NCBI GenBank assembly: GCA_024640885.1
Contig: JAHEEC010000016.1
Location: forward strand, 1-57,355
Reading direction: 5' to 3'
Length of the DNA stretch: 57,355 nucleotides
Source of the DNA: Bacteroidota bacterium
Lineage (GTDB): Bacteria; Bacteroidota; Bacteroidia; Bacteroidales; GCA-2748055
The notes beneath the pieces are model-generated. The model made no database searches and was not told where the DNA came from. It saw nothing but the letters and a program-made list of their open reading frames with translations. The position numbers and the translations under genes were made by a program. Shown here in pieces: positions 43,379 to 52,340 of the stretch (positions are counted from its first letter, which is position 1; each line of letters starts with the position of its first letter).

Positions 43379-43849
43379 ATGCAAAAAATCGCCGTCTTCC
43401 CCGGATCCTTCGATCCATTTACGGTGGGACACGAAAACATCGTGTTGCGGGCCCTGGACCTGTTTGATATGATCATCGTGGCCATCGGGATCCATTCCAC
43501 CAAGAAGCCCCTTCTGAAAATTGAAGCCAGGTTGAAGATGGTAAACCGTGTATTCGAATCCCACGATCAGGTGAGTGTGGATTCCTTTTCGGGACTTACG
43601 GTCGATTACTGCCGGAAGGTGAATGCAACCCACATGCTCAGGGGCATCCGGACCTCGGCTGACTTTGAATATGAGAGGGCCATGTCACAGATCAACAAAC
43701 GAATGTTGCCCTCGGTGGAATCGATCTTTCTGCTTACCTCACCCGAATACACCCCCATCAATTCAACAATTATAAGGGAAATCATTGCCCATGGGGGGGA
43801 TGCTTCCCAATTCCTGCCATCAGGAATCCATATCAAGGATTACCTCTGA
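43379..43849 (+). CDS. coaD: phosphopantetheine adenylyltransferase
   Basis: 156 residues. Nucleotidyltransferase motif GSFDPFTVGH, the RGIRTSADFEYE signature, and the C-terminal SPEYTPINSTIIREI region correspond to bacterial CoaD, which adenylates 4'-phosphopantetheine in coenzyme A synthesis. Length is typical. The stop codon overlaps the ATG of the thioredoxin-fold gene by one base (TGATG). Confidence 0.96.
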   Translation: MQKIAVFPGSFDPFTVGHENIVLRALDLFDMIIVAIGIHSTKKPLLKIEARLKMVNRVFESHDQVSVDSFSGLTVDYCRKVNATHMLRGIRTSADFEYERAMSQINKRMLPSVESIFLLTSPEYTPINSTIIREIIAHGGDASQFLPSGIHIKDYL

Positions 43850-45282
43850 TGCGAATATTCTGGATCACCCTGGGTCTGCTGCTTTGGGGATGGGGAACAC
43901 TTTTGGGGCAATCGGTCACGGTACATGGGCAGAAAACAGGGTACGGGGGAAAAACCATCCAGGTCTCCTCCAACCGGAATCCATTCATCACCACCCCCAG
44001 GGAGATTGAAAACCTGGTGTGCGACGAACGTGGTAATTTTGACTACTCCACTGAGGTGGATGCCGGGGGAGTGATCCTGTTCGAAACGGGGATCTACAGG
44101 GCATATCTTTACGTGGAGCCCGGTTTCCACTATGAGGTTGAAATGCCGGCCTATCAGGAGAAAGCCTATGCGGAAAGGATCTCCCCGTTCTATCAACCTG
44201 TTGAAGTTCCGGTGAATGTGCTATCGCGCTCCACCCCGGGCACCGGGGTCATTGATGATCAAAAGAGTGATATCAATTTCATGATCTCCCGTTTTGATCC
44301 ACTGTTTTCAGTGGCCAACGAAGGGGTGATCCTGAACAGGAGAATGGGAAGGGATAGCGATGTGGATTCCATCATGGGAACCATTGAATTGAATTTTGTC
44401 AATGATACTGCCCGGTTCTTTGTGGATTACAGGAAATACAAGTATGGGGTATTGAAGCTGAATGAAGGAAAAACAGGGCTTGAGCAAATCAGCATCCATT
44501 ACCTGGGCCCTGAAGTGAGGTTTTCACATCCGGGATTTATGGAATTGTTCAATGCAATGTACAGTGAATTTATCTATTATTATTCCAGGACCCCACCGGG
44601 TAAAAGGCTCCTGAATCACATTAACCGCACCCATGACCTGGATAGCATCAGGTCTATCCTTGGTAAACATCCCGCCGTGTGGAACGACACAGTGGCCGAC
44701 ATGATCCTTTTGCAGGAGATGTCATCCCTGTTTTATGCGGGTGATTTCCACAAGGAAGCCATCCTGATCCTGCTTGATTCCCTTGAATCAAATCCGGTTT
44801 CCCCAGCTTTTGCCATCTATGCTGCACAGTTGAAAGATAAGCTCTCCAGCCTGTTAACCGGTCATCCCCCTCCAGGGTTTGCATTGCCGGACCTTGAAGG
44901 GAATACTTGTACACCCGGTGATTTTATGGGAAAGTATATATACCTGATGTTCTGTACACCTGATCACTATGGTTGCATGATGGAGTATCCCTACCTTCAG
45001 TCATTTCTTTTAAGACATTCGGAGTACCTGGAGGTGTTGACCGTGATGGTTGCTGAAGAAGAGTCCCAGGTGAAGGATTTCATGCAACGGAACGGCTATG
45101 GGTGGAAAGCCCTCTTTTATGAAGGACAGCCCGGGATCCTCTCCGATTATCTGATAAAGGCGTTCCCCACGGCCTACCTCATCGGGCCAGACGGGAACCT
45201 CCTCCTCTCCCCTTCTCCCCTCCCTTCTGATGGATTCGAGCAACAATTGTTTCGCATCATGCGGTCCAGGGGCGATATCTGA
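43849..45282 (+). CDS. exported thioredoxin-fold (TlpA/redoxin-like) protein with unusual cysteines
   Basis: 477 residues with a signal peptide (about 1-20). The N-terminal part (to about 330) is a beta-rich and helical region as seen in Bacteroidota TlpA-like proteins that carry a DUF4369-type or similar front domain. Residues about 340-477 form a thioredoxin/redoxin fold (GFALPDLEG, then YIYLMFCTPDHYGCMMEYP, then the cis-Pro region KAFPTAYLIGPDGN). The usual W-C-x-x-C is replaced by C-x6-C, so classical disulfide exchange is doubtful. It is coupled by overlap to coaD. Role: probably periplasmic thiol chemistry or a structural variant. Confidence 0.8.
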   Translation: MRIFWITLGLLLWGWGTLLGQSVTVHGQKTGYGGKTIQVSSNRNPFITTPREIENLVCDERGNFDYSTEVDAGGVILFETGIYRAYLYVEPGFHYEVEMPAYQEKAYAERISPFYQPVEVPVNVLSRSTPGTGVIDDQKSDINFMISRFDPLFSVANEGVILNRRMGRDSDVDSIMGTIELNFVNDTARFFVDYRKYKYGVLKLNEGKTGLEQISIHYLGPEVRFSHPGFMELFNAMYSEFIYYYSRTPPGKRLLNHINRTHDLDSIRSILGKHPAVWNDTVADMILLQEMSSLFYAGDFHKEAILILLDSLESNPVSPAFAIYAAQLKDKLSSLLTGHPPPGFALPDLEGNTCTPGDFMGKYIYLMFCTPDHYGCMMEYPYLQSFLLRHSEYLEVLTVMVAEEESQVKDFMQRNGYGWKALFYEGQPGILSDYLIKAFPTAYLIGPDGNLLLSPSPLPSDGFEQQLFRIMRSRGDI

Positions 45283-45897
45283 TCAGATCAATCCCCTGAT
45301 GGCAAGCACATCAAGCACGCTTCCGTAGGTATTTTTGAGGATGAAGCCGCCCCTGGCCGGTTTAACCCACCTGAAGTCCGTGATCCCTTCCTCAGCCTCA
45401 AGGACCGGTTCCCCGCTGCCCGGATAATAGAGTTCAAACCACCGGGTCCTTTTCAGCACCTTCCGTTCAGATAATTTATAAGTATGGTAGGTTGAGATCA
45501 GCGGTTGCACTGAGTCCAGAGGTTTCAAACCGGTCTCTTCGCCCACCTCCCTGAGCGCAGCCGTTTCAAAATCCTCCCCCTTCTCCAGCTTCCCCTTGGG
45601 AAGGTCCCACTTTCCTTTTCGTGCAATGACCAGGAATTCTCCATGCCGGTTAAAGACCAATCCTCCCCCCGCCTCAATAAGCACAAAACATGATTTAAAT
45701 TCTTTAATGAGCAAAGGAAGGTCCTCGTGGGAGATATAGAGGTTCCCGGCCTCTTCCGAGGAAAAGAAGTCCGCCACTTTTTGCTGCAATTCCAGGCTGT
45801 TTGTGAACCTGTAAAAAAGGTTACCCCTCCTTTTATCAATGGTGGAAAAATCCTCTCCAAAAAATGCGACCCTGTCGTTGAAAAAAACTTTATACAT
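45283..45897 (-). CDS. Nudix hydrolase
   Basis: 204 residues. The Nudix box is complete: G-KLEKG-E-DFETAAL-REVGEETGL. An N-terminal extension of about 70 residues precedes the Nudix fold, and the strand WDLPKGKLE leads into the box. It hydrolyses a nucleoside diphosphate linked to another group; the substrate is not predictable. It is convergent with the thioredoxin-fold gene, with stop codons abutting, and divergent from pyrE, whose promoter box lies inside the first codons of this gene. Confidence 0.92.
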   Translation of the reverse strand: MYKVFFNDRVAFFGEDFSTIDKRRGNLFYRFTNSLELQQKVADFFSSEEAGNLYISHEDLPLLIKEFKSCFVLIEAGGGLVFNRHGEFLVIARKGKWDLPKGKLEKGEDFETAALREVGEETGLKPLDSVQPLISTYHTYKLSERKVLKRTRWFELYYPGSGEPVLEAEEGITDFRWVKPARGGFILKNTYGSVLDVLAIRGLI

Positions 45898-45900
45898 TTG
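45893..45900 (+). promoter_or_regulatory. pyrE promoter -7 box TACATTTG
   Basis: Perfect TAnnTTTG only 4 bases before the pyrE ATG at 45905, so the transcript should start at or next to the start codon (leaderless). The box overlaps the start codon of the opposite-strand Nudix gene. Confidence 0.5.
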
Positions 45901-45904
45901 TCAG

Positions 45905-46537
45905 ATGGCAGATATTAAAAGAGACGTAGCAGGCTACTTGCTGCAAAGTAAAGCAATAATCCTCGATCCCGCAAAACCCTTTACCTGGGCTTCGGGGTGG
46001 CTCTCGCCAATCTATTGCGACAACCGGATCACACTCTCATACACGGAGATACGCAATGCCATCAAAGAGGCTTTTATCAAGCGCATTAAGGGGTTTTTCC
46101 CGGAACCCGATGTGATCGCAGGTGTGGCCACAGGAGCCATTGCCCAGGGAGCCCTGGTTGCAGACGGGATGAATCTTCCTTTTGTGTATGTAAGATCATC
46201 AGCCAAGGATCATGGGCGCAAAAACATGGTGGAGGGTCGCCTCGCTCCCGGTCAGAAGGTAGTTGTGGTGGAGGACCTGGTCAGTACAGGAGGCAGCTCT
46301 CTCAAAGCAGTGGAATCCCTTCGGGAGGCAGGGGCCCGGGTAACTGGCATGGTGGCTATTTTCTCATATGGTTTCCAGGTGGCTGTGGATAATTTCAGCC
46401 GCGCAGGGGTTGAACTGGTTACCCTGACTGATTATGGCACACTGGTTGATCTGGCGCTTGAAACGGGTGAAATTGACCAGGGACAGCTTGAGATGCTCCG
46501 GGAATGGAGAAAGGATCCGGCCTCCTGGATGAGGTAG
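45905..46537 (+). CDS. pyrE: orotate phosphoribosyltransferase
   Basis: 210 residues. The start at 45905 (MADIKRDVAGYLL) is preferred; an upstream start at 45839 would lie before the promoter box. The PRPP-binding motif is VVVVEDLVSTGGSS, with the orotate loop region RSSAKDHGRKNMVEG and the N-terminal FTWASGWLSPIYCDNR. It makes OMP from orotate and PRPP in pyrimidine synthesis. An SRPBCC protein gene follows directly. Confidence 0.96.
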   Translation: MADIKRDVAGYLLQSKAIILDPAKPFTWASGWLSPIYCDNRITLSYTEIRNAIKEAFIKRIKGFFPEPDVIAGVATGAIAQGALVADGMNLPFVYVRSSAKDHGRKNMVEGRLAPGQKVVVVEDLVSTGGSSLKAVESLREAGARVTGMVAIFSYGFQVAVDNFSRAGVELVTLTDYGTLVDLALETGEIDQGQLEMLREWRKDPASWMR

Positions 46538-46977
46538 CAGGTAATATCACATTAGAACCACTGGAAGTGAAAATCGAAAGCAAGATAGGGCAATCGAGTT
46601 ACAGCGACCGTGAGATCTTCAAGTTCATCACGGATTTCAATAATTTTAAAAGCCTGCTCCCGGAAGGCAAGGTAAGCGGATGGGAATCCTCCGGCGATCG
46701 CTGCAGTTTTCAGGTGGACCCTTTGGGTCGGACTGGTCTGCAGATTATCCAAAAATCACCCAATTCACTGGTCAAGTATGCATCTGTGCCCGAGTTCTCC
46801 AGGTACCAGTTCACCATCTGGATCCAGTTAAAAAAGGTAACGGAGAGTGACACCAGGGTAAAAATCACCATTGAGCCCCATGTCAGTAAATTGATGCTTC
46901 CCATGATCAAAGGCCCCCTGAAATTGTTCGCCGACAGCCTGATCAACAAGATAGAAGGCTTCGACTTCGCCCATTAG
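46504..46977 (+). CDS. SRPBCC (START-like) superfamily protein
   Basis: 157 residues from the ATG at 46504, which overlaps pyrE by 34 bases; a GTG at 46567 (then VKIESKIGQSSYSDREIF) fits the usual family start better, so the true protein may be 136 residues. The rest is a helix-grip fold: IFKFITDFNNFKSLLPEG, a strand set with CSFQVDP and YASVPEFSRYQFTIWIQL, and a long C-terminal helix LKLFADSLINKIEGF. These small proteins bind hydrophobic ligands; the ligand is unknown. pyrE-SRPBCC adjacency is familiar in Bacteroidota. Confidence 0.82.
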   Translation: MEKGSGLLDEVAGNITLEPLEVKIESKIGQSSYSDREIFKFITDFNNFKSLLPEGKVSGWESSGDRCSFQVDPLGRTGLQIIQKSPNSLVKYASVPEFSRYQFTIWIQLKKVTESDTRVKITIEPHVSKLMLPMIKGPLKLFADSLINKIEGFDFAH

Positions 46978-46998
46978 ACTTTCCTCTTGGGGACTTTA

Positions 46999-47730
46999 TT
47001 ACTTTACAAGAGCTATCTCCTGGTGGTTGCATGCTACCACCCTTCCTTCAATTTCCACCAGTAGTTCGCCCAGCCTGTTTACACCCCGGATCACCCCGCT
47101 CACCTCACCTGTACTGAATCGGAAGGTCCCTGGCCGGTCCACCATGTAAAGCCGATTGTGATACTCCTCCTCCAGCTCCCCCGAATCACCCGCCTTCAAT
47201 GACCCGTACCTCTCCATGATCCTGTTTATCAATATTTCTGAGTAAAACTCGGGATCACCGGTTTCGCCGGTTTCAAGGGCAAGGGAGGTAGCTTTAACCG
47301 GAAAATCGGGAAACGTTGACTGGTTCAGGTTCAGTCCGATCCCGATGATGGTGTGCGATAGCCTCCCTCCTTTGATTCCATGCTCCAGCAGGAGGCCTGC
47401 GATCTTCCTGTGATTGACCATGATGTCATTGGGCCATTTGATAAGCGGTGCAACATGATAATGTTCCAATGTATCGCACAGGGCCAGGGCTGCCAATCTG
47501 GAGAGCTGAAACTGTTCAGACGCTGACAAAAATGCAGGGAAGAGAAGCAGGCTCAATAACAGGTTTTCACCTTTTCTGCTGTGCCATGAATGGTCCCCCT
47601 GCCCTCTTCCATTCTCCTGGTAATCAGCAATCACCACCAGTTCATGGTCAACTTTCCCTTGCTTTATCATTTCAGCAATGTGGGAATTGGTCGACACTGT
47701 GCTGTCAAGTTTGATCATTTTTATGCCCAT
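46999..47730 (-). CDS. birA: biotin--[acetyl-CoA-carboxylase] ligase
   Basis: 243 residues. It begins directly with the catalytic domain (STVSTNSHIAEM), lacking the DNA-binding domain of E. coli BirA, so it is a ligase only. The biotinyl-AMP loop reads ENGRGQGDHSWHS, KWPNDIM is the ATP/biotin lysine motif, and a small C-terminal SH3-like domain is present (GEVSGVIRGVNRLGELLVE). It attaches biotin to carboxylase carrier proteins. It is divergent from rsfS, with about 136 bases between start codons. Confidence 0.94.
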   Translation of the reverse strand: MGIKMIKLDSTVSTNSHIAEMIKQGKVDHELVVIADYQENGRGQGDHSWHSRKGENLLLSLLLFPAFLSASEQFQLSRLAALALCDTLEHYHVAPLIKWPNDIMVNHRKIAGLLLEHGIKGGRLSHTIIGIGLNLNQSTFPDFPVKATSLALETGETGDPEFYSEILINRIMERYGSLKAGDSGELEEEYHNRLYMVDRPGTFRFSTGEVSGVIRGVNRLGELLVEIEGRVVACNHQEIALVK

Positions 47731-47843
47731 GGTACAGTTTTTGACAATTAACCTGAAGCATTCAACAATCGGGGCGATTAAATGTTATCCGATCAGGATC
47801 TTGAAGCGTACCCAATTTAAGAAATTGTAACATCAAAAATCAT

Positions 47844-47851
47844 TACCTTTG
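47844..47851 (+). promoter_or_regulatory. promoter -7 box TACCTTTG for the rsfS-ftsH operon
   Basis: Perfect TAnnTTTG, 15 bases before the rsfS ATG at 47867. A TTG lies 16 bases upstream of the box, somewhat closer than the usual -33 spacing. Confidence 0.55.
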
Positions 47852-47866
47852 TCAATAAAAAGGCAG

Positions 47867-48241
47867 ATGGAGGAAAGGGAGCCGTTGAACGTGGATCAGA
47901 AACACCAGTTAATCATTGAAGCCATTCAGGAGAAAAAGGGACACGGGATCGTTTCCATAGATCTTTCAAAGATTGAAAATTCCATCTGCGACCGCTTCAT
48001 CATCTGTCACGGAGAATCAGTGACCCAGGTTGGGGCAATTACGGAATCCATTGAACGAAAACTTAAAGAGGAAGCCCGGATAAGGGCGCACCATGTGGAA
48101 GGTCTCCAGAACAGCCAGTGGGTCCTGCTGGATTTTTTTGATATCCTTGTGCATGTATTCCAGGAGGAATTCAGATCCTTTTATAAACTGGAGGAGCTAT
48201 GGGCAGACGGGAAAGTGACGAGGGTGCAACAAGCATCATAA
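47867..48241 (+). CDS. rsfS: ribosome silencing factor RsfS
   Basis: 124 residues. The start at 47867 lies downstream of the promoter box; a TTG at 47849 is inside the box and rejected. Family features are the beta-strand IVSIDLSKIENSICDRFIICHG, the helix QVGAITESIERKL, and the closing strand NSQWVLLDFFDILVHVFQEEFRSFY. RsfS binds ribosomal protein L14 and blocks subunit joining during starvation. It opens an operon that runs through ftsH, a DUF2007 gene, cdsA and psd. Confidence 0.94.
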   Translation: MEEREPLNVDQKHQLIIEAIQEKKGHGIVSIDLSKIENSICDRFIICHGESVTQVGAITESIERKLKEEARIRAHHVEGLQNSQWVLLDFFDILVHVFQEEFRSFYKLEELWADGKVTRVQQAS

Positions 48242-48251
48242 AAAAAAGAGC

Positions 48252-50327
48252 ATGACCGAGAGAAAAAATAATCCGGGAAAATTCCCCGGCGGAAACCTGG
48301 GTAACAGGCCAGGTGGCAATAACAAGCCTAAATTTAACTCATACTGGATCATCGGGATCATCCTGCTGGCAATGATCGGTATACAGTTCCTCAGTTCTGG
48401 CGGGGGATTAAAGGAGATCGATTCAAACCGGTTCTTCCAGATCCTCAAAAATGGGGACATCGAAAAGATCGTCATTGTCAATAAAGAAAATGTGGAGATT
48501 TACATTAAACCGGACAGGCTCTCTGATCCTGCCTACGAGGATGTAAAATCCCAGAAATCAAATACGGTACTCGGGCAGTCTGTGCCTCAGTATGTCTTTA
48601 ACATCATCAGTCAGGATGTATTCGTTGGCGATCTGAACAGGGTCATGAACGAACTCCCCCCCGAAGACAGGCCCTCAATGACCACGGCTACCCGGCGAAA
48701 CTATTTAGGGGAGATCATGCTTTGGGTCCTGCCCTTTCTTCTGATCCTGGGCATATGGATCTATATGCTTCGCCGCATGGGCGGTGGAGGAGGTGCAGGC
48801 GGAAGCAGCATCTTCAGTGTGGGAAAATCCAAGGCGCAGATCTTCGATAAGGATACAAATGTCAAGGTCGACTTCCATGATGTAGCGGGCCTTGAGGAGG
48901 CCAAAGTGGAGATCAGGGAGATTGTGGAGTTCCTGAAGAACCCGAAGAAATATACGGAGCTGGGGGGCAAGATCCCCAAAGGGGCTTTGCTGGTGGGACC
49001 TCCGGGCACCGGTAAAACACTGCTGGCCAAAGCAGTTGCAGGCGAGGCAAATGTTCCTTTCTTTTCAATGTCCGGATCTGACTTTGTGGAGATGTTTGTG
49101 GGTGTGGGCGCCTCCAGGGTGAGGGACCTATTCAAGCAGGCCAAGGAAAAGGCACCATGTATTGTGTTCATCGATGAGATCGATGCGGTGGGCCGCGCCA
49201 GGGGAAGGAATCCCAACTTCGGTTCAAATGATGAGCGCGAGAACACCCTGAACCAGCTGCTTACAGAAATGGATGGTTTCAGCAGCAACAGCGGGGTGAT
49301 CATCCTTGCAGCCACCAACCGTGCAGATGTACTTGATAAGGCCTTGCTCAGGGCCGGTAGATTTGACCGTCAGATCCATGTGGAATTGCCCGATTTGAAT
49401 GAAAGAAGGGCCATTTTCGAGGTTCACATGAAACCCATAAAAATTGACAAAACAGTGGATGTGGAATTCCTGGCCAAACAAACCCCTGGTTTTTCGGGAG
49501 CCGATATTGCGAACGTTTGCAATGAATCGGCCCTGATCGCTGCCAGGAAAGACAAGAAAATGGTGGGAAGGCAGGATTTCCTCGATGCGGTTGACCGGAT
49601 TATCGGCGGACTTGAAAAAAAGAACAAGATCATTAAGAAAGAGGAGAAAAGAACCATTGCATGGCATGAAGCCGGTCATGCCACGGTGAGCTGGTTGCTG
49701 GAGCATGCAAATCCACTGGTGAAAGTAACCATTATACCCCGGGGCAGGGCCCTGGGAGCTGCATGGTACCTTCCCGAGGAGAGACAGATCACCACCACCG
49801 AACAGATGCTTGATGAGATGTGTGCCACCCTGGGTGGACGGGCTTCTGAGGATGTCACTTTTCAAAAGATCTCAACGGGTGCTCTCAATGACCTGGAGCG
49901 GGTCACCAAGCAGGCCTATGCCATGATCTCCTTCTTTGGAATGAGTGATAAGATCGGGAACCGGAGTTACTACGACTCAAGTGGACAGCAGGATTTTGCC
50001 TTCAACAAGCCTTACAGTGAAAAGACCGCCGAAACCATTGATGAAGAGGTTAAATCACTGATCGATGTACAGTATGAAAGGGCCAAATCCATTCTTGGAA
50101 AGAATAAAGATGGGCTCAAGAAACTTGCAGAGATCCTCCTGGAGAAGGAGGTGATCTTCAGCGATGACCTGGAGAAGATCTTTGGGAAAAGGCCCTGGAC
50201 CAGTGAAGAACCGTTGCCCGTGCGTCCCGAAACCCCGGCCAAGGCCAAGACCAGGAAAGCTCCTGCCATCCAGAAGGAGAAAACAGAGGTGAAAAAAGCA
50301 GCAAAGAAGGAGAAGCCCGTCACCTGA
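48252..50327 (+). CDS. ftsH: ATP-dependent zinc metalloprotease FtsH
   Basis: 691 residues. N-terminal cytoplasmic lead rich in Gly/Asn, a first membrane helix (about 32-50), a periplasmic domain and a second membrane helix (about 155-175). The AAA+ domain has Walker A GPPGTGKT (249-256), Walker [12 protein letters not shown] and second region of homology [10 protein letters not shown]; the peptidase domain has zinc motif HEAGH (His472). A basic, Lys/Ala/Pro-rich tail of about 40 residues ends the chain. It removes faulty or regulated membrane proteins. Its stop codon overlaps the next ATG. Confidence 0.97.
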   Translation: MTERKNNPGKFPGGNLGNRPGGNNKPKFNSYWIIGIILLAMIGIQFLSSGGGLKEIDSNRFFQILKNGDIEKIVIVNKENVEIYIKPDRLSDPAYEDVKSQKSNTVLGQSVPQYVFNIISQDVFVGDLNRVMNELPPEDRPSMTTATRRNYLGEIMLWVLPFLLILGIWIYMLRRMGGGGGAGGSSIFSVGKSKAQIFDKDTNVKVDFHDVAGLEEAKVEIREIVEFLKNPKKYTELGGKIPKGALLVGPPGTGKTLLAKAVAGEANVPFFSMSGSDFVEMFVGVGASRVRDLFKQAKEKAPCIVFIDEIDAVGRARGRNPNFGSNDERENTLNQLLTEMDGFSSNSGVIILAATNRADVLDKALLRAGRFDRQIHVELPDLNERRAIFEVHMKPIKIDKTVDVEFLAKQTPGFSGADIANVCNESALIAARKDKKMVGRQDFLDAVDRIIGGLEKKNKIIKKEEKRTIAWHEAGHATVSWLLEHANPLVKVTIIPRGRALGAAWYLPEERQITTTEQMLDEMCATLGGRASEDVTFQKISTGALNDLERVTKQAYAMISFFGMSDKIGNRSYYDSSGQQDFAFNKPYSEKTAETIDEEVKSLIDVQYERAKSILGKNKDGLKKLAEILLEKEVIFSDDLEKIFGKRPWTSEEPLPVRPETPAKAKTRKAPAIQKEKTEVKKAAKKEKPVT

Positions 50328-50533
50328 TGAATGAGGAACTGGTTCACATCTTTTCCACCAAACAGCTATACCTGGCCGAATTGGTCCGGCAAATGTTAAG
50401 CGACCATGAGATCCATTCCTTCATTGTGAATAAACAGGATTCAGCATACAAATTCGGGTATATCGAGTTATTTGTGCACAGGGACCATGTGATCAGGGCC
50501 AAGATGCTGATCCAGGAATTTGAAGAAAATTGA
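50327..50533 (+). CDS. DUF2007 domain protein
   Basis: 68 residues, a small alpha/beta protein (VHIFSTKQLYLAELVRQMLSD, then YIELFVHRDHVIRAKMLIQ) of the DUF2007 family, sometimes called putative signal-transducing or PII-like. No catalytic residues are evident. It is wedged between ftsH and cdsA with overlapping stop and start codons on both sides, so it is made with them. Its conserved place in Bacteroidota suggests a link to membrane-protein or phospholipid control, but no function is established. Confidence 0.82.
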   Translation: MNEELVHIFSTKQLYLAELVRQMLSDHEIHSFIVNKQDSAYKFGYIELFVHRDHVIRAKMLIQEFEEN

Positions 50534-51321
50534 AAGAACTGATCTTACGCACCCTCACCGGGATTGCACTGATCATCCTGGTTGCAGGATCCATGCTTCT
50601 CGGCCCGGTTCCATTTCTTGGGATACTCATCATCGTCTATAGCCTGGGGTATATTGAGCTGTTCCGACTCTACAGCTGGAAGGTATGGCCCGGGCTGTTA
50701 ATGGGAGCTTCGGCCGGATTACTGCTGCCCCTGTCCTACGCCATTATGCATTACCAATGGGGCCCGGTGTGGCTGGTGCTTCCGGCCCTGTGGTGGGGAA
50801 TCGGGTATCTTTGGTCAGGCACCCCTGTTTCATCAGTTCTGATCATCCTGTGGCTGGCGCTGCCACTCACTGCGTTTTATAATCTTGGCTGGATGGGAGA
50901 AACACAATCGTTCAACCACTTGCTGCCCCTGGCAGTGATCGCCCTGGTCTGGATCAATGATACCTTTGCCTACCTGGTGGGAACGCTCCTGGGAAAGCAT
51001 CAATTGACGCCCAGGCTGTCACCGGGAAAGACCTGGGAGGGATTCACAGGCGGATCCCTGTTTACCATAATCGGGGGATGGCTGTTTCACAGGGCCACAG
51101 GTGATCACTCTGCCACCGTCTGGATGATCATCTCATTGGTCATCTCCACCCTGGGATTGGCGGGCGACCTCTTTGAATCGGGCATCAAGCGAAAAATGAA
51201 TGTGAAGAACATGGGGGGACTCCTGCCCGGTCACGGAGGGGTCCTGGACCGTTTCGATTCACTACTTTTCGTGGCACCTGCCATGTGGATCATCATGGTT
51301 ATTTTAAATTATAATCAATGA
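50530..51321 (+). CDS. cdsA: phosphatidate cytidylyltransferase
   Basis: 263 residues with about eight membrane segments. It starts at TTG (50530), overlapping the previous stop codon (TTGA); no ATG fits as well, since the first helix begins at residue 6. The CDP-diglyceride synthetase signature is in the second half: NDTFAYLVGTLLGKHQL, SPGKTWEGF, then SGIKRKMNVKNMG and HGGVLDRFDS. It makes CDP-diacylglycerol, the precursor of bacterial phospholipids, at the inner membrane. The psd gene follows with overlapping codons. Confidence 0.94.
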   Translation: MKELILRTLTGIALIILVAGSMLLGPVPFLGILIIVYSLGYIELFRLYSWKVWPGLLMGASAGLLLPLSYAIMHYQWGPVWLVLPALWWGIGYLWSGTPVSSVLIILWLALPLTAFYNLGWMGETQSFNHLLPLAVIALVWINDTFAYLVGTLLGKHQLTPRLSPGKTWEGFTGGSLFTIIGGWLFHRATGDHSATVWMIISLVISTLGLAGDLFESGIKRKMNVKNMGGLLPGHGGVLDRFDSLLFVAPAMWIIMVILNYNQ

Positions 51322-51971
51322 TAAAGATTCACCGCGAGGGATACCTTATAGTGGCCCTCACCATTGGGATACTCCTGTTACTGGTGGGCCTGTCGGCACG
51401 GTTCCTTCCTTACCAGGTGAACTATTTTATTTCCCTATTCTCCCTGGTGATCCTTGTGATGATCATGCGCTTCTTCAGGATTCCTCGCAGGCGTCCCCTG
51501 ATCGATGAGAAAACCATTACCGCACCGGCCGACGGAAAGGTTGTGGCCATTGAGAAGGTTCAACAGGTCGAATTCATGGAGGGTCCATGCATGCAGGTAT
51601 CCATCTTTATGAGCATCCACGATGTGCATATCAATTATTACCCGGTGAGCGGGGTGGTCACCTACCTTAAATACCATCCTGGCCGGTACCTGCTGGCCAT
51701 GCATCCGAAATCATCCTCGCTCAACGAAAGGTATTCAATGGGAGTCCAGACCAGCAATGGCCCCCTGCTGGTAAGGCAGGTGGCAGGTTATGTGGCCAGA
51801 AGGATACGATGTTATGCTTCTCAGGATGGCAGTGCCCTGCAGGGAACGGAAATGGGATTCATAAAATTCGGATCCCGGCTGGATCTCTTCATACCCCTGG
51901 ATGCAATCATTCAGGTTGAATTGAACCAGAAGGTCCAGGGAAGCATTACTCCGGTGGCCCGATATAAATAA
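51318..51971 (+). CDS. psd: phosphatidylserine decarboxylase
   Basis: 217 residues, short-form (asd-type) decarboxylase. Two N-terminal membrane helices (about 8-50), then the core with ITAPADGKVVAIEKV, the histidine-rich FMSIHDVHINYYP and the cleavage site FGSRLDLFIP, where the serine becomes the pyruvoyl cofactor. It makes phosphatidylethanolamine. The ATG overlaps the cdsA stop codon (ATGA), linking the CDP-diacylglycerol and phosphatidylethanolamine steps in one operon. No phosphatidylserine synthase gene is in this window. Confidence 0.95.
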   Translation: MIKIHREGYLIVALTIGILLLLVGLSARFLPYQVNYFISLFSLVILVMIMRFFRIPRRRPLIDEKTITAPADGKVVAIEKVQQVEFMEGPCMQVSIFMSIHDVHINYYPVSGVVTYLKYHPGRYLLAMHPKSSSLNERYSMGVQTSNGPLLVRQVAGYVARRIRCYASQDGSALQGTEMGFIKFGSRLDLFIPLDAIIQVELNQKVQGSITPVARYK

Positions 51972-52064
51972 AAGACTTCCAGGTATTTTTTAACATCCGG
52001 TTAACAACATCCTTTGAACTCTTCCCCTATATTGCACAACCGTTAAACAACAAAACACATTCAT

Positions 52065-52301
52065 ATGAAAAAAGTATTAGCCGTTTTAGCACTTGCCCTC
52101 TTTATCGGTGGAATCAGTGTACCTGCAGTAGCTGCAAGTTACAATGCACCTTCAGTAATTTCGTTAACTGAAGAAGATCCCAAGAAAGATGAGGCTACTG
52201 AAAGTACAAAAACTACAGAAAGCACAAAGAAGAGCAGCGAATGCACAAAGAGTGAAAAAAGTGAAAGTGAATGCTCAAAAAAATGTGAAGATAAGTCCTA
52301 A
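52065..52301 (+). CDS. small exported Lys/Glu/Ser/Thr/Cys-rich protein
   Basis: 78 residues. Signal peptide (about 1-24, ending VPAVAA), a short spacer, then a low-complexity tail built from repeats like TESTK, SECTK and SESECSKKC with three cysteines. No known domain. It has its own transcription unit: a gap of 93 bases upstream and a strong terminator 40 bases downstream. The composition differs sharply from neighbours. It is probably periplasmic or surface-exposed; metal binding by the cysteines or a structural role are guesses only. Confidence 0.75.
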   Translation: MKKVLAVLALALFIGGISVPAVAASYNAPSVISLTEEDPKKDEATESTKTTESTKKSSECTKSEKSESECSKKCEDKS

Positions 52302-52340
52302 AGATATAAGGTCCGTTACATTCAGATTGTGAGTTTTCAG

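Noticed and set aside
45277-45288. Perfect 12-bp palindrome ATCTGATCAGAT
   Set aside because: It spans the two abutting stop codons of convergent genes; TGA facing TGA gives TGATCA automatically and each last sense codon is ATC, so coding constraints explain it.
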